Assembly (NCBI GenBank): GCA_950295325.1
Contig: OX485808.1
Location: forward strand, 25,190,527 to 25,254,526
Direction of reading: 5' to 3'
DNA: 64,000 bases
Source: Polytrichum commune
Lineage: Eukaryota > Streptophyta > Polytrichopsida > Polytrichales > Polytrichaceae
A model generated the notes under the pieces. The model was not told where the DNA came from. It did not search any database and worked only from the letters and a program-made list of their open reading frames with translations. Shown piece by piece: positions 36,201-47,499 of this stretch; positions within the stretch are counted from its first letter, which is position 1; every line of letters begins with the position of its first letter. Both the position numbers and the translations under genes were made by a program.

Positions 36201-38454
36201 AGTTAGAGCGGGAGGCATTGTTGAGTATGGCCAAAAAAGTCGTGGCTCAAGAGAGAGAGAAGTTCAAGGCTACGTTGGAAGCTGAATGGAATGCAAGGCA
36301 AGCTGAGGAAAAGGTACAGAGGCAGCAGCAGTTTGAGCAAGAACAAGAGCGAGAGTGGAAAAAGTTAGAGGACAAAATTAGAAAGGAAACTATGAGGCTT
36401 GAGTTGCGTGCTGCTGATCTTGATTCTAAAGAGATACAAATGCAACAACGCTCAAGGGATGAAGCTGAAAAGCTCTGGTTTGAGCTTGCTGCAGTGCGCA
36501 GTCAATTGGAGTCTGTGCAGGGGTACCAGGTGTCTCGGGAGACACTTCTGAAGGCAACTGAGAATGATCATTTTGATGAGGCTAACTTCAGAAGGTAACT
36601 CAATCTTTTTTTAAATTTTAATGTTCTTTTTGTTCTTCAATTGTGTCCCATTTCTCCTGTCTTTGTTCATCACAACATTGACAACCTGTGTAAAATGCAC
36701 ACCATGCAAGGTGAACATGTTTTAAATGGTCAGTTTTTGCCAGTTGGCATGAATCTGAACATGGAATTTAGAGTTAGGATCTTTCAGTGATCCACGAATG
36801 TGATAAGAGATTTTAGCAACAAATGGAAGAATTTTGTGGGCACTCATGTGCCTGCTATGAATTTTGAAAGTCAAAAGGCTCGGAACCATATTGCACTCAT
36901 GTAGGCCCCCCACCCCAATTATGTTGGTTGACAAATTTTGAGCATGTAGACCAATCTCTTTTCAAAACATGTCTTTTTGGTGTCTGTTCTTAGATCTACA
37001 CCTAACCATACCCCACTCAAATATAAGTGTCCAATTTAGACACGTTTAACTTACAAGGAATACCATTCTTCCATGTCAACAAAAAGGAACTAATGCGTTT
37101 TACTCAGCAGTGGTTAGTGTCATTGTGCAGATGGATATCTCTTCGACTAGGAAACAGTGAGAGCACAGTGTATTGGTACAGCACAGGAGAGCTTTACAGC
37201 TATCCACAAGGAGATCTTTTGGTACAGGTTGAAGGCCTAGATGTGACACGGGCCATTGTGATGGGGCCCAAATGTGTTCACCAGGTTTCAAGGAAGCTTT
37301 TCGTCTTCCGAGATAAAGACAGTAATGAAATTCTCACGGAGTATCACGGACTGCCAGTTATGCCGGTCATGTATCCGTATCAGCGTATTGCATATACACT
37401 TGAGGGGAACAATCTTATGACTGAGGTAAAAACATGAATTGTTCTTCACCTTCTCACCATGAACCCTTTACCGCCAGTGTTTTGAGGATTTTGGTATGGC
37501 TCCATGTACAAGAATTCTACATCAGTGAATCTGTTCTTGGATAACATTCCACTGTGTCCATGGTTGTTGAACTAATGTTGCAGATGTGCATTTTGTCTAC
37601 TTCATAAACTACCCACTTCATTGGAGTGATAGGGGGATTGAGTATGAATCTTTAGGGTGTATAAAGATATGCTTTTAATTTCAAGAATCACATGTACAAG
37701 TCTTTGGTGATTTAAAGAATGTGCAGGCCTCAAGTCACTCAGGACAAAATTTAGCCACCCTTCGAGGCAATGTGGTGAGTGTACGTCATTTGCTTGGTAC
37801 CACCAAGCTTGTTTTTACATGCCCCGTCTTCCTCAACCTCCAGACTGCCAAAGGTAAAAGACTTGACTTGTGAATTTCTGCAGATACACTTCTGTTATAG
37901 GAACAAGAAATATTTTCTGAGCAGTCAAAATTAACACTTTAGAGATTTCATCAACGGTATTCTCCTTATTCACAACCTTAGCGTTGTGCAATTGTATTTC
38001 ATCTTTACAAATAAGGTACATATACCTAAAACCATCAGCATGTACCATAATCCTACATATGGGGGCTTCAAATGTATGAGAATGGTGCATATGGTTATGT
38101 GTTGGTTTTGGGTATGCCTACTGTATATGGCTCAACTTCCATTAGACAAGCTACAGAAGTCCTGTTCTGGAAAGCTGCTGTTTCTTGGATATAGTTGACA
38201 GTTAACATGTCATTTTTTTGGAAACAGGAATTTACCAGTCCTATGAGAATTACGACTACTTTATGGACAAGGCCGATGAAGAACACAGTAATCATTGCTC
38301 AATGGTGCGGATGGGAGCTACACCTCCATTTGCAGAAAGTGCTGTGATGCATCTTAGTGGCTGGCGACTTGACAAGTTTGACTGTCTTCCACAAACAATC
38401 AAAGACTATGTGGCCACTCAAGGACCTGAGTGGAAGGAAGCTCCAACTGCATAG
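33299..38454 (+). CDS. membrane-anchored coiled-coil protein fused to a DUF1838-like domain
   Basis: Exons 33299-36594, 37131-37425, 37727-37853 and 38228-38454 join in phase (AG|A, phase 0, G|GA) to give 1314 residues. Residues 1-18 (MVPLIGVVAAASVGYVF) are a hydrophobic anchor followed by RVMRSR; this resembles the start of the chloroplast outer-envelope protein CHUP1. Residues 20-330 are polar and acidic. A helix starts near 325 (RVEEILAMELLKQREIL). Four repeats of F-x-x-R-[AV]-[ML]-L-L start at about 439, 499, 594 and 666, and a long charged coiled coil spans about 705-1095. The C-terminal 215 residues resemble DUF1838: STVYWYSTGELYSYPQGD, VFRDKDSNEIL, YENYDYF, VMHLSGWRLDKFDCLP and PEWKEAPTA. 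The function of DUF1838 is unknown. The in-frame ATG at 33185 lies in the leader repeat and would bury the anchor, so it is rejected. Location on an organelle or endomembrane surface is inferred. Confidence 0.85.
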
Positions 38455-41152
38455 TATTAAATTACAAGCTTGTATTTCTCTGTTCATTCTTCAGCAACAT
38501 AACTGGAGTTCCAAGCCCCTGGCAAGCAGCTATTGCAAGCCACCCACTTCGCATCCACATACTTATATCCAGGTGGGCAGTCATTTTTTGGTTCGATTTT
38601 AAATATTAAACCCTAAACCCTGACTGTGCGTATAGCTCAGATAAGCTGGAATGACTGACTACGTTATCGATGAAGATGAAATTCACATTTGTATGGTCAT
38701 CTTTTGCATACCTAATCTACCATGAAGTGTGCAACTCTGCTCAAGTGGTCTATTAGATTTGTCAAATTGAATTTAGATCCAAGAAGACAAACATGTATCC
38801 TAAGAAATTACATAGTATGCGATCTTGAAGCGCCAAAAGTATATAATGTGGGATTACATGTAGGGTATCATTTGCTAAAAAGTCCCTTCAATTTCTGTGC
38901 CATCCATTCTCTTCTTTTTCCTGTATTACAACACGGTGAGATTATGGGTGTTGCGGTCTCAGGCTCACCAACTTTCAGATTTCCAGCGCTGAACAATATG
39001 GACCTCATCACTGGTCATATTGTGATAACTTCAAATATCTGAACGCTCAATTCAGTGTCTTCTAAACCAGGGCTAAATGCAACAATTTAGAGAATCCAAG
39101 TGGATATAATTAGTGCTCTAATCCTTCAGGAACTGAACCATTTTTTTCAGAGCACATGACAGGTATAACACCTATAGATTGGTAGACAGAATGCAAAAGA
39201 TGAATAATCTATGGATATATCTAATTTGGCTCCAGTTGACATCAGCTTTTGATGACTAATCCACCACTCCTGTGTTTTGTGTAGGGGATGAGATGCCTTG
39301 ACTATCAATTGAACACTGCACTGCTCCTCAAGAAATGTATTTTATGACAATGAGATGGCCCTTGGGTGTTTTTCAAAAGTAAGAAAATGGTCATATCGAA
39401 GAACTGTGTTTCAACTTCAGCATGTTGTTGACAGAGGTCAAGTAAATTGATCAACAGAGGTTAGGTTGACTATATCCTTCCACCCTACTATTATTTACAA
39501 GGAACACTACTATGGAACTTGTATTCTTCAGGGCCCAAATCCTGCTGGTGCATTTTTTAGAGTCTTTCAACAACAACCACTTATTTTGCAAGGCCATTTG
39601 TTTATCTTCTTGAAGGCTTCTATTGTTGAATGTCTTCATTTGCCTTGGAGTGGCTTTTTCCCTTTGGTCAAGCAAGCTCCGGGCACATCCAGGCACTTGC
39701 TGCGAACCCTTTGTGGTAAGAAAACATCAGTGTATGTTTCCATATATGAGGTGCATCGTGAGCTTATAGGACATCTGTGCGACAGAGATGAGAGTGTAAT
39801 TTGTACTCGGAACAAGGAAACGTGTATCCCATGGCCACGCTCAGAGATAATCTGTGAGCATTGTCATATGGTAAAGGGTCTAAGATCCAAGTAACCCAAT
39901 TTCACCCCAAGTTCCATATCCACAATGCCGTGAATTTTGGTCAAGAGTTTACATATGGTGATGAAGCATCTTATCCAAAAAATATGTTGAAAAACATATT
40001 TGGGGGTAGCTTCTCCCAAGCCTTTTTTGTTGCTAGTGACTTGGATGGCACTAACCGAGCTCGTCCCATATATACGTACACTTAGCAAATCGCTAAGCAA
40101 CACCATGGAGGTAAAAAGTTTACCTAAAGTAGAAGGACTATGTGACCTTGGTGCTCCAAGCCTGTGATTGGTGTCTAAACCACATTAGATGGACTAGTCG
40201 GCCTCGGCTCCTCTACACTCTTCCTTAAACTGTCCATGCACATTTGGTTTTGGAGTCGTACAAACACTAAACCTTGATTGCCCACTTCTCCGTCTTACTT
40301 GGAATGTGTTGTGGTAATGGACACCGTGTCTTTTTGTTCAGGTAAAGCTCTACCTTACCATCATCTTGGCCACGGTGACTCTTTCCTTCAAATTCCACTA
40401 GGGTTTTGAGAAATCCCATGTAGACTCTACCAACCACATAACCTTATGTAATTTGTCATAGGCATAGACTCTCTTGGTTAGTTATAGGACCCTCTTGGAA
40501 AGGCAAGTGGATACATTGGGTTAATTTCTCATAATGGTCATGGATCGAAATGTTGCTATGTATGGGACACCACAAGAAATTGCTAGTCCTCGACCAATAG
40601 GACCTAGCATTGGGTTTCCTCTTTATGCCCTTAAAGATGTTCACCTTGAAATAAGGCTATTGAAATCTGTACCTTGTGTGATAAGGAAAAATTATAGCCA
40701 TATTTCAACACATTTCAAGCTCATTTGAAGGGCAGTGCCCAATATGCCGCAATAAATTTTAAAATAAAATGAAATTACAAGCCAAATTTGGTCCATATTC
40801 AAAAATTCCAATCCCATGAGTTTATTATTGGTGCATTTTTATGTTTCCATAAATAATGTAACCGTAAACATTTTCCCTCATTGTGGAGTCCTCTATGACT
40901 CTACAGCATTCAGGGCTTAAGGTGGATGACCATAAGTATGTAGAATCTAATGATTGAGTATCAGGCACTACTACATTTAGCTACAAATTTGATAGTGGTT
41001 AGATTGAGATTCTTTGTTAGGTGACATGGGGGCGTTCATATTGATTTGTAAATAGACTCTATGCAAAGTAATCAAAGTCTTTGTTTGGTAACTATGACAT
41101 CAATCTAACGAGGTTGGGGAATATGAGAGTGGTGGAGTTCTGCATCCAACCC
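38455..41152. other. gene-less stretch
   Basis: No gene supported. A short telomere-like run AAACCCTAAACCCT lies at about 38601-38618. The 142-codon ORF at 39466-39894 has no recognisable domain and is not flanked by convincing splice sites. Confidence 0.5.
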
Positions 41153-41155
41153 TAA

Positions 41156-41582
41156 GGGCGTCCCCAGCAGCCTCGCCATGGGGCATGCCAACGCCAAAAA
41201 TGGGGCATCCCGGGTTCTTAGGTGGTGGTACCGGCATAAATTGAGCCCCACCAATGTCCGGTCCGGCATAATTTAGAACCGGCCCGGGTATAGTAAAGGC
41301 CTTCCAACGCCATAAATGGTTCATATGGCGACCCTCCTCCGGCCCGCCAAGAGATTACTTTAATATCAGATACTCCAATATCCTACTTTATCCCATGTCA
41401 GATAATAGGTGTCGTTGTCTTATTGATTGCTTCCTAATTATACCGGGGGTATGCCTAGGCTTTGGTGGGCTCTGACTCAAGATGAGCTGCCCCGCCCAAG
41501 ATGGAGGGCTCCCCAAACACCCTAAACACCATATAATACATTATTTTTGGCGGGTTGCTTACTATCTCTCCTGGGCATGCCC
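41156..41582. mobile_element. PIF/Harbinger-type (Tourist-like) MITE, 427 bp
   Basis: The left end is GGGCGTCCCCAGCAG. The right end, complemented, is GGGCATGCCCAGGAG. TAA sits on both sides (41153-41155 and 41583-41585), the 3-bp target duplication typical of PIF/Harbinger. GC-rich, no ORF. Confidence 0.8.
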
Positions 41583-41929
41583 TAAGAGCTTAACCCCCAA
41601 AGGCCAAAGCAAAATCGCCCCAAAATCATGCAAAATAGTTCAACTCTATTTAGACTCTAAATGAAAGAAATTGACACCTCTTATGATAGATCTGACCTTA
41701 TAGATGGAAGCTTTGTAAAGTTAGGTTTGCTCACACAAATTTTCAGATGTCCACTTGTCCAAAATGAGAAGATTATTATGTAAACATAGATGTTTGCATG
41801 GTCGGGCAATGATGAGAGCCCGATTAAATTGTCCGCCTTGGCCTTTTGGGGTTAAGGCCAAATATAATGTCCATTGCAATCTAAACTAGCTCCAAAATTT
41901 TGAGATTGGCATTTTGTACTCATGTGTCA

Positions 41930-44900
41930 ATCATTGTTGGAAAACTAGTAGGGCACACCGGATGCGCTTCATCACATCACATTCACAATTGTGGAAAAGC
42001 AACGGGAGGTTAACCAACACAAGAAAATCATAGAAGAAATAGAAACTAGGAAAGCTAGAGGTGTGACCACCAGGTCTAGAGTTCAATGGCAAAAAATTGG
42101 AGATAAAGGCTCCGTTGAATTCTTTAGGTGTATGAGACAAAAGAATACGCAAGCAATTATTTCATAGCTAAAAGATAACTAAGGTAGAAGCTTTACAAGA
42201 AGGTAGCATCTACAAAAACATTTCCTTGATTTCTACAAAATCCATTACCAATACAAGGAAATATCAGAATGAGCACTTAAGGAGGTATTGGAGGGTAAAA
42301 TGGCTCCCGTTACATGTGTCATGAATGACTCTTTATCCAAAGACATTATGGAGAAAGAAATATCATTTGCAATTCTCTTTATGACAAAGGGAAAAACATC
42401 ATGCGGACGATGGAATCCCCATAGAGTTCTTTTCATAGTTTTGGCCAATGATAGGTTATGACTTTCATCAAATGATACTTAGGGCATAGATAATGAGGCA
42501 TTCCACGAAGGGGTCACTAAAGGGTTCATTAGCCTTATCCTTAAGGAAGGGAATATTAAAGATCTTAACTATTGGAGGCCAATAGTCCTTCTCACAACAA
42601 GTTACAATTTTTTTTCCAAAACCTTCCAGCTTAGGTTTCAATCCATACTTAGAGATATTATTAGCCCAGAGCAAATAACATTCCTCCCGCTCCGTTTCAC
42701 CTTGGATAATACAGTGTTGATCTATGAATCCCTGCATTAAACAAAGACGTCTAGACAACCTATAGTGTTCTTGAAATTAGACTTCTCCAAAGCGTATGAT
42801 AAAATGTCTTGAAGATTCCTATTCTGTACAATGCAAAGGATGAATATTAACAAAAAAAATTATTAGTTGGGTCAAACTCCTCTTTGAGAACGTCTCAACA
42901 GCAGTCAACCTTAACAGTAGTCCGGGCAATAACTTTAAAATCGAAAGGGAGGTTAGACAAGGTTGCCCAATTGCCCCCTATCTCCTCCTCATAGTAGGTG
43001 AGGTGCTTATGTATATTATCAAGAAATAAATATCAGAAGGGAAGTTGAAGGGGATTTTCCTCCCATGGAGGGAAAAACAGCAGAGCAATTCACAATATGC
43101 GGATGATTCTATATTCATGATTAGAGGGGAGAAACGTTACGTGGACGAATTGATTCGCTTTTTCAAAAAATTAGTGCAACCTTCAACATGGAAATCAACT
43201 GGTAGAAATCATAAGCAAACTGATTTGGTAAATACATGCATAAACCAGAATGCCTTGCATGCTACATTTGGCAATGGGCACAAGAAGGTGACCTCTCTAA
43301 ACTACTTGACACCCCATTTGGACTTAACGTCAACACACCAAATATTGACCAATTTTTCTATGCTAAAATTGCTAAGAAATTGGATTATTGGAACACAATG
43401 AAACTCACATTGGCGGGGAGAGTGGTCATATGTAACTAGGTGTTGTTATCCACCTTATGGTTCTTTATTTAGGTATGGGGAGGCTTCAACAAGATTCTTG
43501 GAAATATTAGGGATGCTATCCGCAACTACTTATAGTCTGGAAATGTGCAACTTACCCGCACTAGAGTTACATGGAAAGAGTGTTGCTTGAAAAAGAAATA
43601 TGGTAGACTAGGGTTAGTGGACCAAGAGGTTGTCAAGATTAGTGTCCATTGTAAGTAGATAGTGAAGACAATGGAACCATGAGAATCTAATTTTGAACTA
43701 ATGATTAGATATTGACTAGAAAGGTTCAACCCACAAAGAGGACGAAGCGGGGGGTTAGTCTAGATAGGTTCACCTACAAACAACACCAAGGATCCCCTGG
43801 ATCTAAACTTTGGGGCCACATTAGTAAAGCATGAAAGGTCATGGTTAGAAACATCTACCAACTCCTGCCTCGCACTCAAATGAAACTGCTACATTCAAAC
43901 ATTTGGTGATATGATGGGGTGGAATTTCTCAATAAATAGTTCATCTATGCTATGGGCCTCAACCATTATGGCAAATGCATCCAATACGTGGACGACATTT
44001 GGGATAGCAAACAACAAGACTTTTTGACTTGGGAGAGAACTCAAGAGAAATTTAACCTTTCACCTACAAAGACAAGGATTGGGACGAGCTCACTAATGAA
44101 CTTTCTAGACAATGGCACCACTTGTTGGAGGCCAACTCGGATACCACCTACCTAGTCAATGGATTGGATACTACGTGGATGGGGGGGGGGGGGGGGGGAA
44201 GGATTTGGCCTTTGTTATTCAATGTATTATCGAATTTTGCACCCTCTTGCATGCAACTACATCATATCTATATGCCACTCCCGATGCCTTAGGGAATGGG
44301 AAAACCCCGAAGGTGATATGGTTGGTTTTTTTCATGAGGTAAAAATTAGTCATACCACTAGAGGACCAAAAAAAAGAAGGCGAAAAAGAAGAAATCACCT
44401 TCTTCTATGAGAAAATGACCATTACTGATTGGGACCCAAACTGGTGGCAGTGGATGGATGGATATTGATTTCTTAACTACATCACTATGTTTGGTAGAGA
44501 CTCCATCAATAAAAACCCAAGAACCACACGTGCAATGGACAAATGGCAAGGCTATCTCTTGGGTAACTATAGATGCTATTGGTTGTAGGTATGGGATCCA
44601 CTCCGGTCGGGCAAAGAAGCCACATTCATGTGGTCCATCTGGCACAAAGCAGTGGTAGTTAATGAATGAAGGGCTCGCATTGCATGGGCCTCTATCTCCA
44701 AGCAATGTGTCTTTTGCCTCCCTAACATGAGCGAATCAGTTAAACACAAATTATGGGATTGTATCCAAGCTGGGAGGGTGTGGAGATGGGCCACATTTAT
44801 CATGCATGAACTTTGTGGGGTTGGAGCCGGCAATTACAATAGTTTTAATTGAAAGCAAGCCATGTTCGGAGAAAGGACACCTAAGAATTACAACAAAAAG

Positions 44901-45415
44901 ATCAAAATTTGGCACCTCTTTAGAAGTATCACACTCTGGACCATATGGATTGAGCGCAATGACAAAGTGTTCAACCATGAACAATGGCACAAGTCTAAGG
45001 TCAAGCACCACATTTGGGATGAACTCATCATTTATGCCAAGGCGACTTGGAAACGAGTGATCAAACAAATTAAGATTAGCAACTTCTCCGCTATGGCCAT
45101 GCTCCAAGGGTTTGACCAAACGTGGGGCGTTAAGAATGTCCTTTATAAGAGAAATGATTTGCATATTGAACGGAACTGGAAACAGCAACGTAGGTAGGTA
45201 GTTCAACTCTCCTTCGAGGGCGTTAGTCCTTGGCATGAGGGGTCTAGTGGGTTGTCCATGGTGGAGGTCGATTGTTGTTACTTTTTATATGATGGTGTTT
45301 TGCGTCCAAAGGGTCCCGCGAGTTTCCTTGATTCTTAATTCATTTGGCGTTGGCTTTGTTGGCCTTCTGTCTCAAAAAACCAACCAAAAAAATTTAATTT
45401 AAAAAAAATAAAATC
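41930..45415 (+). mobile_element. decayed L1-type LINE with reverse transcriptase remnants
   Basis: In several frames on the plus strand there is an upstream linker (VQWQKIGDKGSVEFF, about 42080), then reverse transcriptase landmarks. These are LILKEGNIKDLNYWRP (about 42530), FLKLDFSKAYDKM (about 42770), VRQGCPIAPYLLL (about 42950) and QYADDSIFMIRGE (about 43097, catalytic YADD). WNTMKLTLAGRVVICN (about 43390) follows. A C-terminal segment with LWTIWIERNDKVFNHE (about 44935) closes the protein part. The end is A-rich at 45374-45412. Many stops and frameshifts make it inactive. The endonuclease domain is missing, so it is 5' truncated or eroded. The DNA upstream to 41582 shows nothing else. 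Confidence 0.88.
44181..44198 (+). repeat. G18 homopolymer
   Basis: Eighteen consecutive G inside the LINE remnant, with quadruplex potential. An 11-G run is at 61602-61612. Confidence 0.9.
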
Positions 45416-47300
45416 ACACCCGACAATCTGATTCAATTTGTTGCTTCAATTTGGTTCATCAATCATTGCTCAAGGTTTTAGGTGAAGTGTTGGTGTTAAC
45501 ACACTCTAATAAGCTTAGACACCACGAACCCCGAGTTGGTCCTATTTGATATGCAATTTGTCAGAAGGGAGACACCAGTTGTCTGACCAGAGCAGTTGCT
45601 TTCTCCAAATTAAAGCGCACTGATCCCACAACATACTCGCTGGATGAGATTGGCTGACCTTCACTTGCAAATCAGTCGAATGATGAGCACACATGCTTTT
45701 GCAGATTTCCAAGGGATTTTCTAGCAACCTTTGCGAGCCAGTGAATATAAGTGAAATTAAGTTAGAGACAGACACGAAATGAGTGAGGCTCACACAGACT
45801 TGTATGTGCTCAACAGTTACACCTTCAGCTGTTATAGCATTTGGTCATCAAGGACAACATTTACTCTTATATATATATAACATAAACCAAAAAAAGTTCA
45901 CAAGTATCTGTCTTCTGTCGAGAAGCGGAAAATGAGGGTCCCCTACCAAGGCTGTCAAGGGGAGCAAGAACTCACAAGTGTTGTCGAAATCACAAGCTTC
46001 TAAGGTAAACGCCTATTATGGACACTTGGAACATTACAGTTCCCTTATTTAATGCAGACAAATTATCTAAGAGTTTATTTGGATTAGCAATTACATTATG
46101 AGCACAACAACAATAACATCACACGAATCAAAGCATATCTAATTTTTACAAAATTGATCAAAGATACAAATCTCATTTGTCTCCTCCTAATCACACAAGC
46201 CCCTCCAAATTGGACAGTGTTGATCGTTGATTTTTATTTCTTTTCTTTCCTTTTCTTTAATCAAGGAGTTGCAATGAAAGTTCTTAGATTGCTACAATCA
46301 ATGTTCGTGTTGGAGTTCTCAGTTGCCCAATTTGAGGAAGAAAAAATATGTGTTGGATGGGGGGACATTGACGAAGTTGAACACTTCTATCATAGACGAG
46401 GTCTCAGAACGTTGAGATGGGGCTTATTAAACTCCTATGAGACAAAGGCAATTTGTGACTTTATAACCTACTTAAGAACATAGGTTGATGTGTTGGAAAA
46501 GTGCAACTTCATCAAAGAAAGTTGTAGGAGAGTTGTAGGGGTTGAAATTCAAACTACATTCGCATGCTTAATGAGGCAATTGATACTCATGATTTCGATA
46601 CAGAAATTTGAACTTTGAAATTGTCATCAGTGATCTAGTCACATAATTCAACAAAGAAGCCGCTACAATCCTGCACGCTCTTTCCAGAAATTCTTACAAA
46701 ACTTTGTGGAAAATCCAGTAAAGACTATTTGTTTATTTATTTTTTTCCTGGTCACTTTCACTTCACATGAAGTTGACGATCATTGAGATGATAGCCTCCA
46801 CTCTACATTCTGTGGAGATTTTCAGTGGTCTGTGCACACTTTTACATAGAAACCCATGGCCTGACTGCATTTCTTGCGCAGATTGTGGAGAAAAAAACAT
46901 TATGGAATTAGATACACGAATCGCTCCTTATCTGACCAAGTTAATGATCAGATTCCTGAACAATGACACCCTATTGAGTGCATATATAGATGTGCTTGTT
47001 ACTGAAAGCTATGATGGGAACTGCAAGCCAAGCTGCGATTGCCGGATATATATATGTACACACACAATCTGGGTGTCAGAGAGTTCACTGTCGAGGCTGC
47101 AGTGAGGTGGATGAGCCTGTTTGCAATTATTTCCATGAGGTTCGATCTCTTCTGATATGCAGTAAAATCCGCAAAGAAATTCCAAGCCTATTAGCTAGTC
47201 TTGTATAGTTATGTATATATGTATTCTTTGTTGTGCAATTCATTGTCATAAGAATGAGGTTAAGGTGACTAAATCTTACTATGTGAGGAGTTTTCAAAGA
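45416..47300. other. gene-less stretch
   Basis: No gene supported. Open stretches at 46154-46483 and 46767-47208 have no recognisable domain. A hidden exon is possible but not demonstrable. Confidence 0.4.
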
Positions 47301-47304
47301 ATAT

Positions 47305-47490
47305 ATATGTGCTCAAGTGGTTAGTGTCGAGCACTGGATTTTTGGCAACAATTCAGAGTTGTGATAGAGCAAAGTTTTGGAGTCAATTTAGGAATGTTTG
47401 GAAAAATATCGAACCATTTTACACTCAAGAGTAGGTGTTCGAATTGAACACATCTACCTTATTTTTAAATTTAATTGCAGCTAAAAGTAA
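47305..47490 (+). mobile_element. possible tRNA-derived SINE
   Basis: GTGCTCAAGTGGTTAGTG, then TCGAGCACTGG, resembles a tRNA D-arm region (box A). GGTGTTCGAATTGAAC at about 47429 resembles a box B. The spacing is too long for a tRNA, and no cloverleaf or target duplication was established. Confidence 0.35.
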
Positions 47491-47499
47491 CTTATGTAT

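Noticed and set aside
38630-38665. tRNA gene (GTATAGCTCAGATAAGCTGG)
   Set aside because: It resembles a D-arm but has no matching acceptor stem or T-arm at the right distance.
39466-39894. 142-codon plus ORF
   Set aside because: No recognisable motif, and nothing upstream or downstream continues it by splicing.
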